From positions 9,602,857 through 9,666,856 of the forward strand of contig CM037878.1 in the NCBI GenBank assembly GCA_021292165.1: a DNA stretch of 64,000 nt. The letters run 5' to 3'. The notes under the pieces were generated by a model. It worked only from the letters and a program-made list of their open reading frames with translations, was not told where the DNA came from and made no database searches. Shown one piece after another: positions 1 through 11,154 of the stretch. The stretch's first letter is position 1, and every line of letters starts with the position of its first letter. The DNA is from Shinisaurus crocodilurus (Eukaryota > Chordata > Lepidosauria > Squamata > Shinisauridae). Both the position numbers and the translations under genes were made by a program.

Positions 1-222
1 GTTACGTCTGAGTAGACATGCATAGGATTGTGCTGTTATGGTCAGTTAGCAATGGAACAGGCAGCTGACATAGTTGCGAAGTCTTTTTCCTTGAAGATGG
101 ACAGCAGAGACCATTGCCAGAAATACTGGGGGAGGGGGGATCATCAATGTAAAAACAAACAAACAAAAAAAAAACAACCCACCCCTAAATAACATTTAAA
201 GTTACTTGATTTAATGCCTTTC

Positions 223-307
223 GGGCACAATCCTGTGCAAGTTTAGACAGAAAAGGGGCCTACAACTCCCAGCATGCCCCAGCCAGCTTGCATAGGATTG
301 CGACCTT
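223..307. repeat. Foldback family B, collapsed copy
   Basis: It starts with the family B terminus (GGGCACAATCCTGTGC, then TTTAGACAG), runs into the shared core ACAACTCCCAGCATGCC, and jumps to the opposite terminus GCATAGGATTGCGACC. Most of the right arm is missing compared with the copy at 54458. Nothing coding. Confidence 0.7.
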
Positions 308-684
308 AATAACATTTCAGAAGGTGTTTTAAAAGTGCTGAGGACTTGTCAGTCATTCCAGTGCCTTTGCCCGGGGAACACTGGAAGGCGGGAGCAGGTG
401 CCTCCTCACCAATGAATTGGACAGAACACTGACTGCGGCTTACAGGTGTTCCCTTCCTGGAGATTTCATTTCTTTTAAGTTGGCCATGCAATCGGCAGCT
501 GCTGAAGCGCCTGCTAGGCAACTGTGAAAGCTGCAGGAGCCCTGGCCTCTTTTGCACTAGGCCGCCCTACTTTTAAGTGAAAACTGAAAAGTTCAGTTGA
601 GGGTGCTGAAACCTCCCTGTTAGCCCTCACCTATTTAGGGCTGCCACATTTTTTTTTATCAGTCCCTCCTCCTTTAATAGAAGC
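308..684. other. Unassigned sequence
   Basis: No repeat family, splice-flanked coding stretch or regulatory motif could be recognised. Small open frames here have no family-like composition. Confidence 0.5.
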
Positions 685-803
685 TTAAGGTGCAATCCTA
701 TGCAAGCTTAGACAGAAAAAAAGGCCTACTGCCCCAGTCAGCTATGCTGGCTGGGGCATGCTGGGAGTTGTAGGCCTTTTTTCTGTCAAAGCTTGCATAG
801 GCA
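685..803. repeat. Foldback family B, left arm partly deleted
   Basis: Preceded by TTAA at 685-688. The left terminus GGTGCAATCCTATGC and the AGACAGAAAA segment are present, but part of the left core arm is lost; the right arm (GGCTGGGGCATGCTGG onward) is nearly complete to about 803. Confidence 0.75.
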
Positions 804-1603
804 CAAGAGCCAGTTGTGGGGTTTGTTTTCCATGGTCAATTGGCAGCCTTACTGTGGCTAGGTAGACCCCTGGGCAGACATATGCACTGAAAACCCTTTT
901 GAGGCCTAGGACAGCCCCGTTTGCCTGAGACAGAGCTGCTGGGTCCCTTTTGTGTTTCTAAATGAAATCTGATAAGCAGCAGGAGTACCTCAAAGGTCTC
1001 CTTCATTCCCCTCTGCCTCTTTCCCATCTCTTTTTGCTGCCAACAAGATGGCTTTTGAAAGAGAGACACCAGGAGGGGGAAGGTTACATCCAAGGTGCCT
1101 TTGCAGCTGGCCGGCTTTCGGGCAGGGGAGTCTGCATGAAGAGATACCTGTAAATGGATGCAGTCTGCCTGGATTATCTCCAGCATCCGGCTTGTTCGTA
1201 GAAAGCTTACATCATGTCCTTAGCAGGCATGGTGGCCGCACAACGCTCATCTGAAACCGCTTCTTCTTTTGGAATCTGTGCAGCTGCCCGCCACCTATTT
1301 CCGGGGCAAATCCAATTTGGTGATGATCCTAATTAGATCCCAGGCCAGCAGCTGCATGGCCCAACTCCAAGGGCCTCTGGCCATTTTCAAAACACTGGCA
1401 TGCAGCTGGGCGTGATGGACCACAGGCCGCCATGGTGGCTGCTGCTGCAAGGAAGAAACAGTGCATGTGCTGAACGGAGGGGGAGACGGATGCAGCGCTG
1501 TCATTGAGACCCTGGACTTCATGGTCTTTTGTTCTGCCTTTTTATTATACACACGTGTATATATTTATTATATATATAATGCCATTTGGCAGAAAGGCAG
1601 AAT
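804..1603. other. Unassigned sequence
   Basis: Nothing recognisable apart from a short AT-rich run near 1555-1582. Open frames on both strands overlap each other and look like chance. Confidence 0.4.
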
Positions 1604-2437
1604 ATGGGTGGGTTCACATGGCACGTCAACCTACACTGCCGCACAAGCTATGCAGTGTGGGTTGTTTGCCCCAGGGCCCACGATATGCCCGACAGATGAT
1701 CAGACACATCATGGGTCCTTGCCCCGCTCCTGCCCCCTCGGTCCTCCCACAGGTACCCCAAGGGACACCACAGGAGGAACAAGGAGTGGGGGGGCAGGGA
1801 TCGCTTCAGCCAGCAATCCAGCCAACTGAAGCGATCTCTACTGCCTTCAACCGTGCTGAGCCCCCAAAGGGTTTGGCGCAGCGGCAGGCAGCAGAGCAGC
1901 AATTGCTTCAACCAGCTATGCATAGCCATTTATTTATTTATTTATTTATTATTATATTTATACCCACCTTTTTTCCTGCAAGGAACCCAAGGCGGCTTAC
2001 ACAATCCTCCTCCTCCTCTCCATTTTATCCTCACAACAACCCTGTGAGGTAGGTTAGGCTGAGAGTCAATGACTGGCCCAAAGTCACCCAGTGAGTTTCA
2101 TGGCTGAGCGGGGACTAGAACCCGGATCTCCCGAATCCCAGTCCACCGCCACTGGCCCAAAACAGCTGGCGGCAGCAGGGAGCAGGGGATGCCCCCGACA
2201 GCTGCCCCCAAGTGCTGCTTCAGCACTTTGGGGGTGGTTGTCAGCGGCGCTCACCAGCCACTTGGTAAGAGCAGTGAGGGGCTTTTGTAGCTTACTTGTT
2301 GGGTTTGACCCACGATGGTCACGACCATCGTGGGTGAAACAAGCGAAAAGCCAAAAATAAGCCACCTTGATAAACCCATCCCGGGTTTGCTTGACATGAC
2401 AACCCCTGGGTGGGCTGTGGTGTTGTGCAAACCCAGT
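1604..2437. mobile_element. Family D DNA-transposon-like repeat, split by a SINE
   Basis: The left end reads GGGTTCACATGGCACG and the right end GTGCAAACCCAGTC, an imperfect inverted pair also seen at 4014-4652, 23940-24902 and 42540-42722. Internal text includes repeated ACAACCC segments. A CORE-SINE sits inside at about 1921-2155. No transposase-like ORF was found, so the class is inferred from inverted ends only. Confidence 0.5.
1921..2155 (-). mobile_element. MIR-like CORE-SINE, minus orientation
   Basis: Read on the minus strand it has a tRNA-like head with a B-box resembling GGTTCTAGTCC, a core matching the MIR/CORE-SINE region (GTGACTTTGGGCCAGT, then CACAGGGTTGTTGTGAGG), and an L2-type tail (GCCGCCTTGGGTTCCTT) followed by ATAA/AAAT repeats. 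Reverse transcription by an L2-type LINE is an inference from the tail. Confidence 0.85.
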
Positions 2438-3370
2438 CTATATGAGTGATATACAATTTGTGGAGAGAGAGCCTGAGCACACTGCTGAACCCTGACATAT
2501 TGAACCCTGACATGTTTTCCCCTTTTTCCGCTGTCACCCCTCTGTCTGCATAATCCCCACCCCGGGGCACAGGAGACACAATTCTGGGCAGACCGGGGTT
2601 ACACATCTGCCACATCTGCATACCTTCAATGGGGCACATTTACACTTCCCTCAAGGAAGCGCATAACATTCCAGAGGTGGGGGGCGCAGTCTCAAAGAGC
2701 TGCAAAGTACCCCAAAGTACCCAGGAGATGCCAGCACTCAAAAGGTGCCACCACCCCACGGGGCGGGACCAACCCACCTGATCATCAAAGGCGGGGAGGG
2801 GGCGAGCGAGGGTAGAAAAGATAGGTGCAAAAGAACAACGGGTTGTTGGGAACACGGTGTAGGCTTGCACAGGTCAGGTCGCTAGCTCCGGCTAGGGCCA
2901 AGCAACTTCCAACCCCGGGCAGGGCGCCCGGCGATCAGCAAAGCAAACCGCTACATTAGAATCTAGAGTCAGAGTCTCTGGTGTCAGGTAATATTCTGCA
3001 TTGGAGCAAAGCCTACCTAGAAAGCAAATTGAATACTTCCGTTTCCCTATCTGTATTTACTGCTATGTTTATCCTGTGAAATTCCTGTAGTGATAAGTTC
3101 GGCTCCATTAAACTGTTTTGAAACTGACTAGCTGTGGCTTCCCTGTGTTTCTGAGGGGATTCCTGGTCAATATCACTCACTGCTAAAAGTAACGGACCAG
3201 GTTCAGTCCGCCACACAATTAAATAAAGGACACTCTTGGAGACTTGTGACATGACTAGGTTCTACTAATGGTATCATCTCAAAATATGTTATCTGTGGTT
3301 CAGAGTACTCATGAGCTGTAGCTTGTAAAATGGCAGGGCTGTGCTCTGCATAGTGGCGAAGGCTGCGATG
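2438..3370. other. Unassigned; possible old LTR-element leader near 3010-3250
   Basis: No host gene is seen. A 79-codon minus-strand frame at 3013-3252 lies in sequence resembling a retroelement leader, but neither LTR nor Gag/Pol motif is visible, so no call is made. Confidence 0.3.
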
Positions 3371-3455
3371 CTATACCACTTACCTGGAAGTAAGCCCCAT
3401 TGAATTCAGTGGGACTTCCTTCTGAGCACACAGCTATAGGATTGTATCCTTAGCG
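3371..3455. repeat. Foldback family C
   Basis: Arms of the type GAAGTAAGCCCCATTGA and its near inverse around a short loop, ending in ATAGGATTGTATCCTTA. The outer ends resemble those of family B, but the core is different. Confidence 0.6.
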
Positions 3456-3854
3456 GCCATGCACACACATTTAGGTGGATGTGCAGTAGACACAAGATGT
3501 ATTTGCTCCCTTACTCGGAGGGTAAACTTCTATAGATTCAGAAGAATTTTAAGCTTAGTTGTGTGTGTTTTTGGTCCTACATTTTGAATAAAATTTACCA
3601 GGGCAGCTAAATTTACAATATACATAAACAATGTACAATATACATAAACAACCCCCATCTTTCAGTAACACCTTAATAAAAATATAAGAGTAATATAAGA
3701 AACTAAAACTGAAACAGCAGGTAAGAGCAACAGTTCTTTGAAGGCCTGGGCAGAATTTAAAAAAAAAAAAAAGTCTTCTCCTGGCACCGGAAAGATAGCA
3801 GCAAAGGTGCAAGGTGAGTATCCTTGGAAGAATATGCCACAGACCGAGTGCCAC
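3456..3854. other. Unassigned sequence
   Basis: AT-rich, with short direct repetition of an ACAATATACATAAACA unit near 3615-3650. No gene or known repeat identified. Confidence 0.4.
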
Positions 3855-4012
3855 CACCAAAAAGTCTCTGCATACGGAAGGTCCCAGGTTCAATTCCTGG
3901 TCTGGTTTAAAGGATCAGGTAGGTAGGTGATATGGAGAAAAAACTGCTGGAGAGTCACTGCCAGTCAGAGCCAATAATACTAGAGTAGATGAATGAGGCA
4001 AATGGCCTGACT
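3855..4012 (+). mobile_element. tRNA-derived SINE, plus, 5' part decayed
   Basis: The B-box-like GGTTCAATTCCTGGT near 3888-3902 is followed by a body (CTGGAGAGTCACTGCC) also found in the copies at 4905, 9368 and 41430. It is a SINE head rather than a tRNA gene, since no cloverleaf can be closed. Confidence 0.65.
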
Positions 4013-4013
4013 T

Positions 4014-4652
4014 ACTGGGCGTATTCACACATCACGCCAACCCACCCTGGCAATAAGCCACGGTGGGTTGGTGGTTCTGCAACCCACGGTGTGCCCAATA
4101 GATGATCAGGCTCACTGGGTTGTTCGCCACCTCCCTCCCCCTCCTTCGCCCTTGGTGCTCCCACTGGTATCTCAGGCGGCAGGACCGACTTGTTTCACCA
4201 CTCCCCACTGCGATTGTGAGCCGATTTCAGCTCACTGCAGCTTTTTTACGCACACACACCCTGCAGATCACAAAGTCCAGCTTGACAGTCAGCTTTCATG
4301 CTCTCCATTTTGACAGCCACCAACAGCCCCTTCAGAGTTCCCACGTGGCACCTTGGAAGGAAGGGCTGTCAGTGGTTGAAAACATGTTTAAAAAAACTTT
4401 TTTTTGTTGCAGCTGTCAAGAGTGAAGTGAAGGAAAAGCCTAATTTGGACCCTCTGACAGCAAGTACCCCACCCCCACATTGCCCATTTGCACACTCGTG
4501 CAACTGTGTTCCTCCGCAGTTGTGCAAGTGTGGCTAAAAATATATATATTAATAATAAAATGCAAAAGGCGGGGGGGGGGAATGTATGCCAACCACTGAC
4601 AGCCTCTCCAAGATGCCGCCCAATGGCTTGTCATATCATGTGAACCCAGTTG
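4014..4652. mobile_element. Family D DNA-transposon-like repeat
   Basis: The left end CTGGGCGTATTCACAC pairs imperfectly with the right end CATGTGAACCCAGTT. The interior shares the GCAGCTGTCAAG/GACAGC-rich stretch with 23940-24902. No transposase reading frame survives, so this is probably a non-autonomous copy. Confidence 0.55.
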
Positions 4653-4659
4653 GTGTAAA

Positions 4660-4900
4660 GCAGCTACTTATATCACCACCAGTCGCCACCTGCTGCATCT
4701 CATTCAGCAGAGACACCCAGAGACAACTCTGACCTCCTGGATCAGGCAGGCTGATCTAGAGACGGGTGATCCTTTAAGCCGTAAAGGGCCTTAAAGGTCA
4801 ACGCCAGCTCTTTGAATTGTGCCTGGATATGCACCCAGGAGCCAGGCAGTGCAGCAATTTAAGGATTAGCAAGCTCTGCTCCCTACGTCAGGTCATAGGA
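4660..4900 (-). pseudogene. Degenerate L2-type LINE reverse transcriptase fragment
   Basis: Minus-strand translation gives a short stretch like TFKALYGL followed by stops, resembling the region C-terminal to the L2 RT catalytic core. Frame breaks and stops show it is an old, dead fragment. Assignment rests on this short motif only. Confidence 0.35.
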
Positions 4901-4904
4901 ACTT

Positions 4905-5090
4905 TGGAAGCTGCCTTATACTGACCACTGGTCCATCCAGTCCAGTATTGTCAACAAGTGACTGGTCGCGGCTCTCCAGGGTTTCGGGCAGGATTCTTTC
5001 CTACCCCTAATTGGGGGTGCTGCTGGGGGTTGAACCGGGGACTTTCCGCATGCAAAGGAAGGGCTCTACCACCAGACTGCAGCCCTTCCC
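4905..5090 (-). mobile_element. tRNA-derived SINE, minus orientation
   Basis: On the minus strand the head carries a tRNA-like A/B box pair (B-box near 5020-5035, GGTTGAACCGGGG on the plus strand). It is followed by the conserved body with CTCTCCAGGGTTTCGGGC and ends in GGAAGCTGCCTTATACTG, as in the other members of this family. Confidence 0.75.
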
Positions 5091-5980
5091 CAGGGGAAGA
5101 CGTTGAAACCCTGGGGACGATGGGCCTTTGGAGTGTATGGGAGGAGGCTCCTCCACCAGCCCTGCCCTCGAGGACCAGAGGTGTTGAACCTGGCCATGGG
5201 TGGCATTCCTGTGGCTGGTCACCATTCGTGCTGTGGAGTGGGGGAAAGGGAGGGAGGGAGGCAACGGCAACTGAGCCAGAAGGAAAGGAACTTGCCCAGT
5301 ATGCGTTCGTCGTCCTCTGCAAGCCCTTGCCGGGATCAGCTGCTGAGAGCATCAGGTCAGGCTGTCTGCTTAGTGTCAGCAGAAACAGCAGGCCGAGCCC
5401 CTCCTCCCTCCTCGCCCTCCTTTTCTCACCAGCACTGAGGCTAGGACTTCCGTGTGCCAGTATCGGACGGAGTAAATGACAAGGGGTGGGAGGAAAGGAT
5501 AAGGAACCCAGGGCAGGCATGATCCACTTCTCCAGGACAGAATGGTGCTAAAAGATTCAGAGTGACCCACTGAAAGGGGAGCCTTGATGGCGGAGGGGAC
5601 CTCACTGTGTGCTGTTGGTGTTCAGTAATGGGGTGTGGGGAATATTATGGGCCCCCCTCCTCAGTTTTAGGGCTTCTCTTCAGCGTTCTTTTTTAACGAG
5701 AAAAAGCAAGGTTCCAGCCCTCATGGTTGCAGAGGTTTTCAAACATTTCCAGTTTCAGGGTTTAAACTCCTCTGATCTTAAGATCCAATCAGATGCAGGT
5801 CTCTCATTGACTCCCAGTGAACAGTGCGCTGGGTAGGTTCTCTGAAAAGAGGGGCATTGCCAGAAACAGATGGTAGGTCCAATAAGACATGACATTAAAG
5901 GTGTATTCTCCCATCTGGGGAAAGCAGGGAGGGGGCAGGATTCAGATCGAAACTGTAGTGCAGAAGTCAGGGAAGTTAAA
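5091..5980. other. Unassigned sequence
   Basis: Purine-rich stretches and several overlapping open frames on both strands, none with a recognisable domain or splice context. Confidence 0.4.
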
Positions 5981-6014
5981 CACACACACAACACACACAC
6001 ACACACACACACAC
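5981..6014. repeat. (CA)n microsatellite
   Basis: About 34 bases of alternating CA with one phase slip (ACAACAC). Confidence 0.95.
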
Positions 6015-6603
6015 TTTTCTAGTTGAGAATACACCACCCCCAGCTGCTGCTTGTGTTTCCGAGTGGCAGGGCAAGGTGGAGCTCATCCTAGTCCTGTCCT
6101 ACCGGCATTGCTGGTCAGCTTTCCTTTGCCTGTGTTTTGCATGCCCTGGTTTTGCATATGCACACCCAGCCTCTCCCTGCCTGCCCACCCTGGTGCTTTG
6201 CCTGCCTGGACACAAGAGAGCCAGTGGGGGGGGGGGTGGCTCAGCTGCTGCCTTTGCATAAAGAGTCCATCTGGGGCAGTTTCCCTCCAAGCAGAGCGCA
6301 GCGAGCGGGGCGCGTCATGTGACACGTGTCACGCAAGGCCATTGACAAGGACAACGGTGCCCTTTGTGGAGCAGATGCCTGCGACAGGCACAGAAGGCCG
6401 AAGAAGCCCCCCCCTGCAGGAACAAGATGCTCTCTATGCTGCTTGGGCAGGAGGATCGTGGCCAGTGAAGTCACGGGAGGGTGTCCCAGAATTCCTCTTC
6501 ACTCTGCTTCAGCAGCACAGAGCAAAGAGCCAGCCAGCCACCCCTGCTGGGTGGAAAGAGCCCTCCGGGAAGAGGAAGAAACGGTTCTGCTCTAGCCATA
6601 GGG
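6015..6603. other. Unassigned sequence
   Basis: Overlapping frames on both strands, no motif recognised. A G-run at 6226-6236 may be polymorphic. Confidence 0.4.
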
Positions 6604-6757
6604 CAGGGCCGGTGCTACCATTAGGCCAACTAGGCAGCTGCCTAGGGTGCAGGGCTAAAGGGGGCACCAGAAATAGGGAGGGAGGGCTCAAGTAGGAAGG
6701 GGGGGCGCTAAATATCTGATCTTGCCTAGGGCACCGAACTGCGTTGCACCGGCCCTA
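6604..6757. mobile_element. Short inverted-repeat element (MITE), CAGGGCCGGTGC ends
   Basis: The left end CAGGGCCGGTGC pairs with the right end GCACCGGCCCTA. The internal CTAGGCAGCTGCCTAGG is itself palindromic. The hAT-like CAGGG start suggests a hAT MITE, but no clean 8-bp duplication could be found. Confidence 0.6.
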
Positions 6758-7139
6758 GGCCGTGTGTTCGTTTCAGAACGAATTTAAAAATAAACCGAAC
6801 GGTACCAATTTGGGTACCAATTTGGCTCCATTTCCATTCGTTCCAAAATGAATGCAAGGGAGATACTCATGCAGGGATGGGCGTGGGGGGGACCTTTTTC
6901 TGTCAAGGGCCACACTCCCTAGGCATGGGGGTAATCAACGTGATTACTAGGTCAACGTGATGCATCTGACTCTATCATACCTAAGTTAGCATTTTTCATC
7001 TGGGTCCCACTGATGGACCTTGGGATTTTAGTTTGAAAAACCCCCCAAAGTAGTTCTCATAAGCATTACATCTGTTCATGCCTAATATATGCATGAGTAT
7101 AGAAGGAGGGATTGCTTGGAAACAGCAGGGCCAATTGTA
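6758..7139. other. Unassigned sequence
   Basis: No element or gene recognised. Confidence 0.4.
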
Positions 7140-7330
7140 CAGAGGCTCACAAGAGACAGAGGGGCCATTCCACCAGCAAGACTCATTTTTCCCCTCTTAC
7201 CTTTCCATCCTTTTTTCTTTGTTTGGTGTGTCTTTTTAGATTGTAAGCCTGCAGGTAGGGACTGGTTGCATTGCATGTATGCCACTCTGGGAGCCTTTTT
7301 GGCTGAGGAGTGGCATAAAAATACTTTAAA
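7140..7330 (+). mobile_element. LINE-type 3' end fragment (family F, also at 53505)
   Basis: Shares GGGCCATTCCACCAG, TTTTTAGATTG(T/G)AAGCCTG and GGCTGAGGAG...GGCATAAAA with 53505-53740. The order of motifs and the A/T-rich end suggest a LINE 3' UTR, probably L2-like; only the shared sequence is direct evidence. Confidence 0.5.
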
Positions 7331-7589
7331 CTTACTTGCAATGAAATGTAAAAAAGTATGGCCTGTGAACATTCAATTAGAGCTTAAATATATGCAAAAA
7401 TAATCACAGTGGTCAATTCTCAACAGCAGTAACTGGTGATAACACCTAGTATTGCTAAGTTATTTATCACCTGTAGTGGAACAGCAAACCCTTGTCCTTA
7501 TTCATGCCCAAAGTGATGGGATCAAATCTCTTGGCAAATTCGATTCAGCAGATTCACACTGGAATCTCACTTGGAAATTCTTCGTTGGA

Positions 7590-7687
7590 GAATCAGTGGG
7601 AACTCTCTCTTTCCTGCACTGAGCAGGGGGTTGGACTTGATGGCCTTATAGGCCCCTTCCAACTCTATTATTCTATTATTCTATGAT
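7590..7687 (+). mobile_element. CR1 LINE 3' end
   Basis: The classic CR1 end is present: GCAGGGGGTTGGAC, GATGGCCTTATAGGCCC, CTTCCAACTCTAT, then TATTCTATTATTC repeats. The 5' portion is truncated away, as is usual for CR1. Confidence 0.85.
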
Positions 7688-8530
7688 AAGGGACGAAGGT
7701 CAGCAAGCGCAGTTACATGTACTCGAAACTAAGTGTGACAAGAGCATTGATCCGGATGGGCGGTAGCCGACGTGCACCTTTCTTTCTGGGCCAGAAATGT
7801 CGGCGAATGTGACAATAGCAGATCCCTGCAGAGCACATCAAGGTTTGCAGAGATGCACAAACCCCGATTGTGACTCCTGATTGTCAAGCCTGTACATCCA
7901 ACCCATTCCTTCTTCCCAAGGGGCATTTGGCTACCTTTATGTGCCCTTTGTTGGCATTTCCTCACTTGGAATGGCTCCCGTTCCCTGCTCACCCCAGGGC
8001 CCGCCAAGTGCATTCATTGGTGAGGCGAAGACACTGCCTCGCAACCCGGAGAGCGGGGCTTTCTCTTCACTGCCGAGGACTGGCTGATCTGTCTGTGTAC
8101 AAAACAGCTTGTCCTTCAGCAACTCAAACACTGCACATCCCGCTGGTGGTGCTGCCAAGCAGTGGTTGGGGACAAGCACTTCTTGCCACCCAGCGGACAG
8201 AGTGCCTCATGACGAGCGCTGGAAAACCAATCTCCCCCCTCCCCCCCCCCGCATCAGGCTCAAAATTATATTCAGTGACTCTAAGTATCATCAGATGTTC
8301 TTGGAAGGCTCGAATACTCCCAGGATTCTTAGATATGCACACCTGCCTCAAAGAAAAGCCTCCCCAAAAACAAATTTGAGGGGCAAATCTTAGAAAGCAC
8401 TGAGCGGTTTTCTGCACTGACGCTACTCATTCAAGTACATCCCCAACATTTCCAGAGGGCTCGCTGTGCAAATCTGTTGCAGCAAAACATCTTGTGGCAC
8501 CTTGAAGACTGACACATTTATTGCGGCATA
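7688..8530. other. Unassigned sequence
   Basis: Frames up to 169 codons exist but show no domain and overlap on both strands. C-run at 8240-8250. Confidence 0.4.
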
Positions 8531-8640
8531 AGGCAGCCTCCCTCAACCTGGCCCCCCTAGATGTGTTGGACTACAACTCCCAGCGTCCCCCAGAAATAAG
8601 TTTCCATGGACTACTGTCTGTTGTGGGCTTTTCCAGAAAT
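8531..8640. repeat. Fragment of a MITE with ACTACAACTCCCAGC core
   Basis: One arm (CCTCAACCTGGCCCCC, GATGTGTTGGACTACA) of an inverted-repeat family also visible at 9673 and 21200. The second arm is absent. Confidence 0.45.
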
Positions 8641-8869
8641 TTATATCCAAATTGATTGTGACGTGTTGGCGCTCCCCTTTAAAGTCCTCCTACGCAGCTT
8701 GGGATCTGAAGGGACACTGGCCCCGCCGTACACCCAGAGGCTCTCCTTCGGGTACCCTCGCCGTCTGAGATGAGCCGGAAATGGTGAACGTGGAAAGGGC
8801 CTTCTCTGCTGTGAAACTCCCTCACCGTGTGGGCCAGCTGCCACTGTGGCCTCCTAAGGCAGGGGTGGG

Positions 8870-8965
8870 CAACTGGTAGCCCTCCAGACATTTTGGCCTA
8901 CACAGCGCCCATCAGCCCTCACTATTGGCTATGCTGCCCACACCTGATGGGAGTTGTCGACCAAA
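8870..8965. repeat. Decayed MITE
   Basis: Starts CAGGGGTGGGCAACTGG; inner text CCTCCAGACATTTTGGCC is partially mirrored by GGGAGTTGTCGACC. Degenerate arms, no target duplication. Confidence 0.45.
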
Positions 8966-8975
8966 ACATCTAGAG

Positions 8976-9094
8976 CAGTGTTCTCCAACCTTGGGTCCCC
9001 AGATGTTTTTGGCCTACAACTCCCAGCATGCCCCCTGGGCATGCTGGGAGTTGTAGGCCAAAAACATCTGGGGACCCAAGGTTGGAGAACACTG
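8976..9094. mobile_element. Palindromic hAT MITE (family A)
   Basis: The two arms start CAGTGTTCTCCAACC and end GGTTGGAGAACACTG, nearly perfect inverted copies across the whole element with almost no loop. Flanks (ATCTAGAG left, CTATTAAT right) no longer give a clear 8-bp duplication, unlike most other copies. Confidence 0.9.
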
Positions 9095-9367
9095 CTATTA
9101 ATAGGGATGTGGAGCACACACACACACACACCCCATGATATGTTCCACACTGCCACGGAATCATAGCCCTCAGCCAATCTGACTACAGGCGTTGACATCT
9201 CTATCATGGACTCCCGTTCCTAACAACGTGGGCCATGGCTGGACAAATGACTCGAATCTGAAAGGCGCACACAAGCCCTGTTTAATCAATGTGTTTCAGT
9301 GTTCCGAACAGGCCGGCCCCACACAGCATCCTTGCTGTTTTATGGGCGAAGAGAAGCTGCATTCATG
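9095..9367. other. Unassigned, short (CA)n at 9117-9131
   Basis: No coding or mobile feature recognised beyond the dinucleotide run. Confidence 0.4.
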
Positions 9368-9468
9368 TAGGGGACGTTTAACTCAGCGGTGGCGCATCAG
9401 CTTTGCATGCAGAAGGGTTGTCGTGATTCCATCCCGGCTTAAAAAACTGCAGGTCATAGGACTGGGAA

Positions 9469-9515
<47 letters not shown>

Positions 9516-9600
9516 CGAGACCATGGAAAGCCGCTGCTGCTCAGAACAGACAGCGCTAGATGAGATGGATCCATGCGCTGACCCGGTTTAAGGCAGCTTC
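9368..9600 (+). mobile_element. tRNA-derived SINE with a CT expansion inside
   Basis: The A-box-like ACTCAGCGGTGGCGCA and a worn B-box (GATTCCATCCC) lead into the SINE body, and the 3' part reads GACCCGGTTTAAGGCAGCTTC. A (CT)n run of about 40 bases at 9472-9512 has grown within the body, so the copy is longer than its relatives. Confidence 0.75.
9472..9512. repeat. (TC)n microsatellite inside a SINE
   Basis: Uninterrupted TC/CT dinucleotides for about 40 bases. Confidence 0.95.
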
Positions 9601-9672
9601 AAATATTCATATATCCGTCGAGCCGACTGTGTGTTCTGATGCCACAAGGGAGAAGCGGTTGATGCGCTACCA

Positions 9673-9799
9673 CAGCCGTCCCCAGCTTGATGCCCTCCAG
9701 ATGTGTTAAATTGCAACCCCTATCATCCTCAGATGCTGGCTGGGGATGATGGGGTATATAGTCCAACACCCCTGGAGGGTGCCAGGTTGGGGAAGGCTG
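9673..9799. mobile_element. Inverted-repeat MITE (CAGCC ends)
   Basis: The left end CAGCCGTCCCCAGC matches the inverse of the right end TTGGGGAAGGCTG, and GCCCTCCAGATGTGTT matches the inverse of the interior near the right end. No target duplication was seen. Confidence 0.6.
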
Positions 9800-9904
9800 T
9801 ACTAGCTAAAATGGTTCCTAATAAACAAACGGAAAAACCTCTCCCGGAAAGGATTAGGCAAATTCATGGAGGAGAAAAAGTCTTATCAGTGGCTCTGAGC
9901 CATG

Positions 9905-10080
9905 ATAGCTAAACCGAACCTCCAGGAGCAGGAGCAGCCTACCGCCGCATACCAGATGCTGCAGACAAAGATCATGGGAGGGAGGGTCTTCCTTGTGGGC
10001 TCCCAGAGAAAACTGCTACTGCAAACTGCATGCTGAGTGGAAGGGCTTTTGGTCTGACCCAGCAGGACTCTTCTTAACAG
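9905..10080 (+). mobile_element. CR1-like LINE 3' end, decayed
   Basis: Ends in GGTCTGACCCAGCAGG then ACTCTTCTTA, matching the 3' terminus of the CR1-like group at 39180-39490, whose tail octamer is TTCTTATG-like. Confidence 0.45.
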
Positions 10081-10339
10081 AAAACACATATGCACACAGG
10101 CAAAAGCCACACAAAATCAAGCGCACCAAGAAACACATGCAGGAATAGTCACACCCACACACAAAAAGCCACATTAATAAGCCACCTTTTCATACATGAG
10201 CCTTACAGGCCTCTCTTTTTCTATTTATGCGAACATTTTATTGTTGCAAATGTGGAATAAAAAGCATAAAAATAGCATTCATAATTCAAATGTACGTTCT
10301 GGCTAGTACCAGCGTGACATTCACACAGTACAAATTGAT

Positions 10340-10436
10340 CTACAGCACCATCCTATGCACGTCTTCTCAGAAGTAAGACCCACTGAGTTCAATGGGCCTC
10401 ACTCCCAGGTCAGTGTGTATAGGACTGCAGCCTTAA
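10340..10436. repeat. Foldback family C
   Basis: ATCCTATGCACGTCTTCTCAG and an inner pair AAGTAAGACCCACTGA / TTCAATGGGCCTCACT form an imperfect palindrome, closed by TATAGGACTGCAGCCTTA. Confidence 0.65.
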
Positions 10437-11154
10437 TTGACCAAATGCCTTAAGCCTTGTCAGAACAGTCCAAGAGAACAGGCAGGTGTGCACACTCATT
10501 GCACATGGCAAGAATGGGGCATACACCAAATCCACAAAAGCTCTCACAGCTCAAGTCCATTCTCTTTTAAACGTCCACCACATCTGGTAATCAGGAGTTG
10601 CCTGTGCTGTTTTGGAATGAAGGCTCTGCTTTTGGCTGTCATGAAGAGAACCTGCCCTGAGAAACCTGTCCTCTGTGTATTTATTTCTTTCATTTATGCT
10701 CATGGTCATAATTAAACATCTTAATTTGCCTTTGTCTTTAACTGGCTGCCTGTTTTCACTGAATAACTCTTAAGTTTCCTTCCTTGTTGCAATAATATGA
10801 ATGTTTGCTCTCACTCCACTACATGTGGTTCCATAAACTTCTGCCATAGGCTGCTCCCCACACCTGTTGCTTTTATCTCAGCTAAGGAAGTTCTTCTTGG
10901 GGATATAATCTGTCCTTCTGATTGTCTGAGTCACCCTTTCCCTGTGCTTTCCTTTTTTTCCTTTTGAAAAGGTTGTTTCCTTTTTTGAGGTGGAAGGCGC
11001 ATGACACACAAAATGTGACACACGATAGATATATGTGGCTTTATTTTTGATCTGTTTGTAGCATGTGCATGGTGAATGGGCATATGTGAAGACTCATGCG
11101 CACAGAGTCACACAGACACAGAAGCGGTGGGGAATACCTGTGCATTCATGTGGA
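10437..11154. other. Unassigned sequence
   Basis: AT-rich, no conserved frame or repeat recognised. Confidence 0.4.

Noticed and set aside
4951..5520. 189-codon minus frame and 173-codon plus frame
   Set aside because: They overlap head to head, start inside a tRNA-derived SINE, and have GC-driven composition without any motif.
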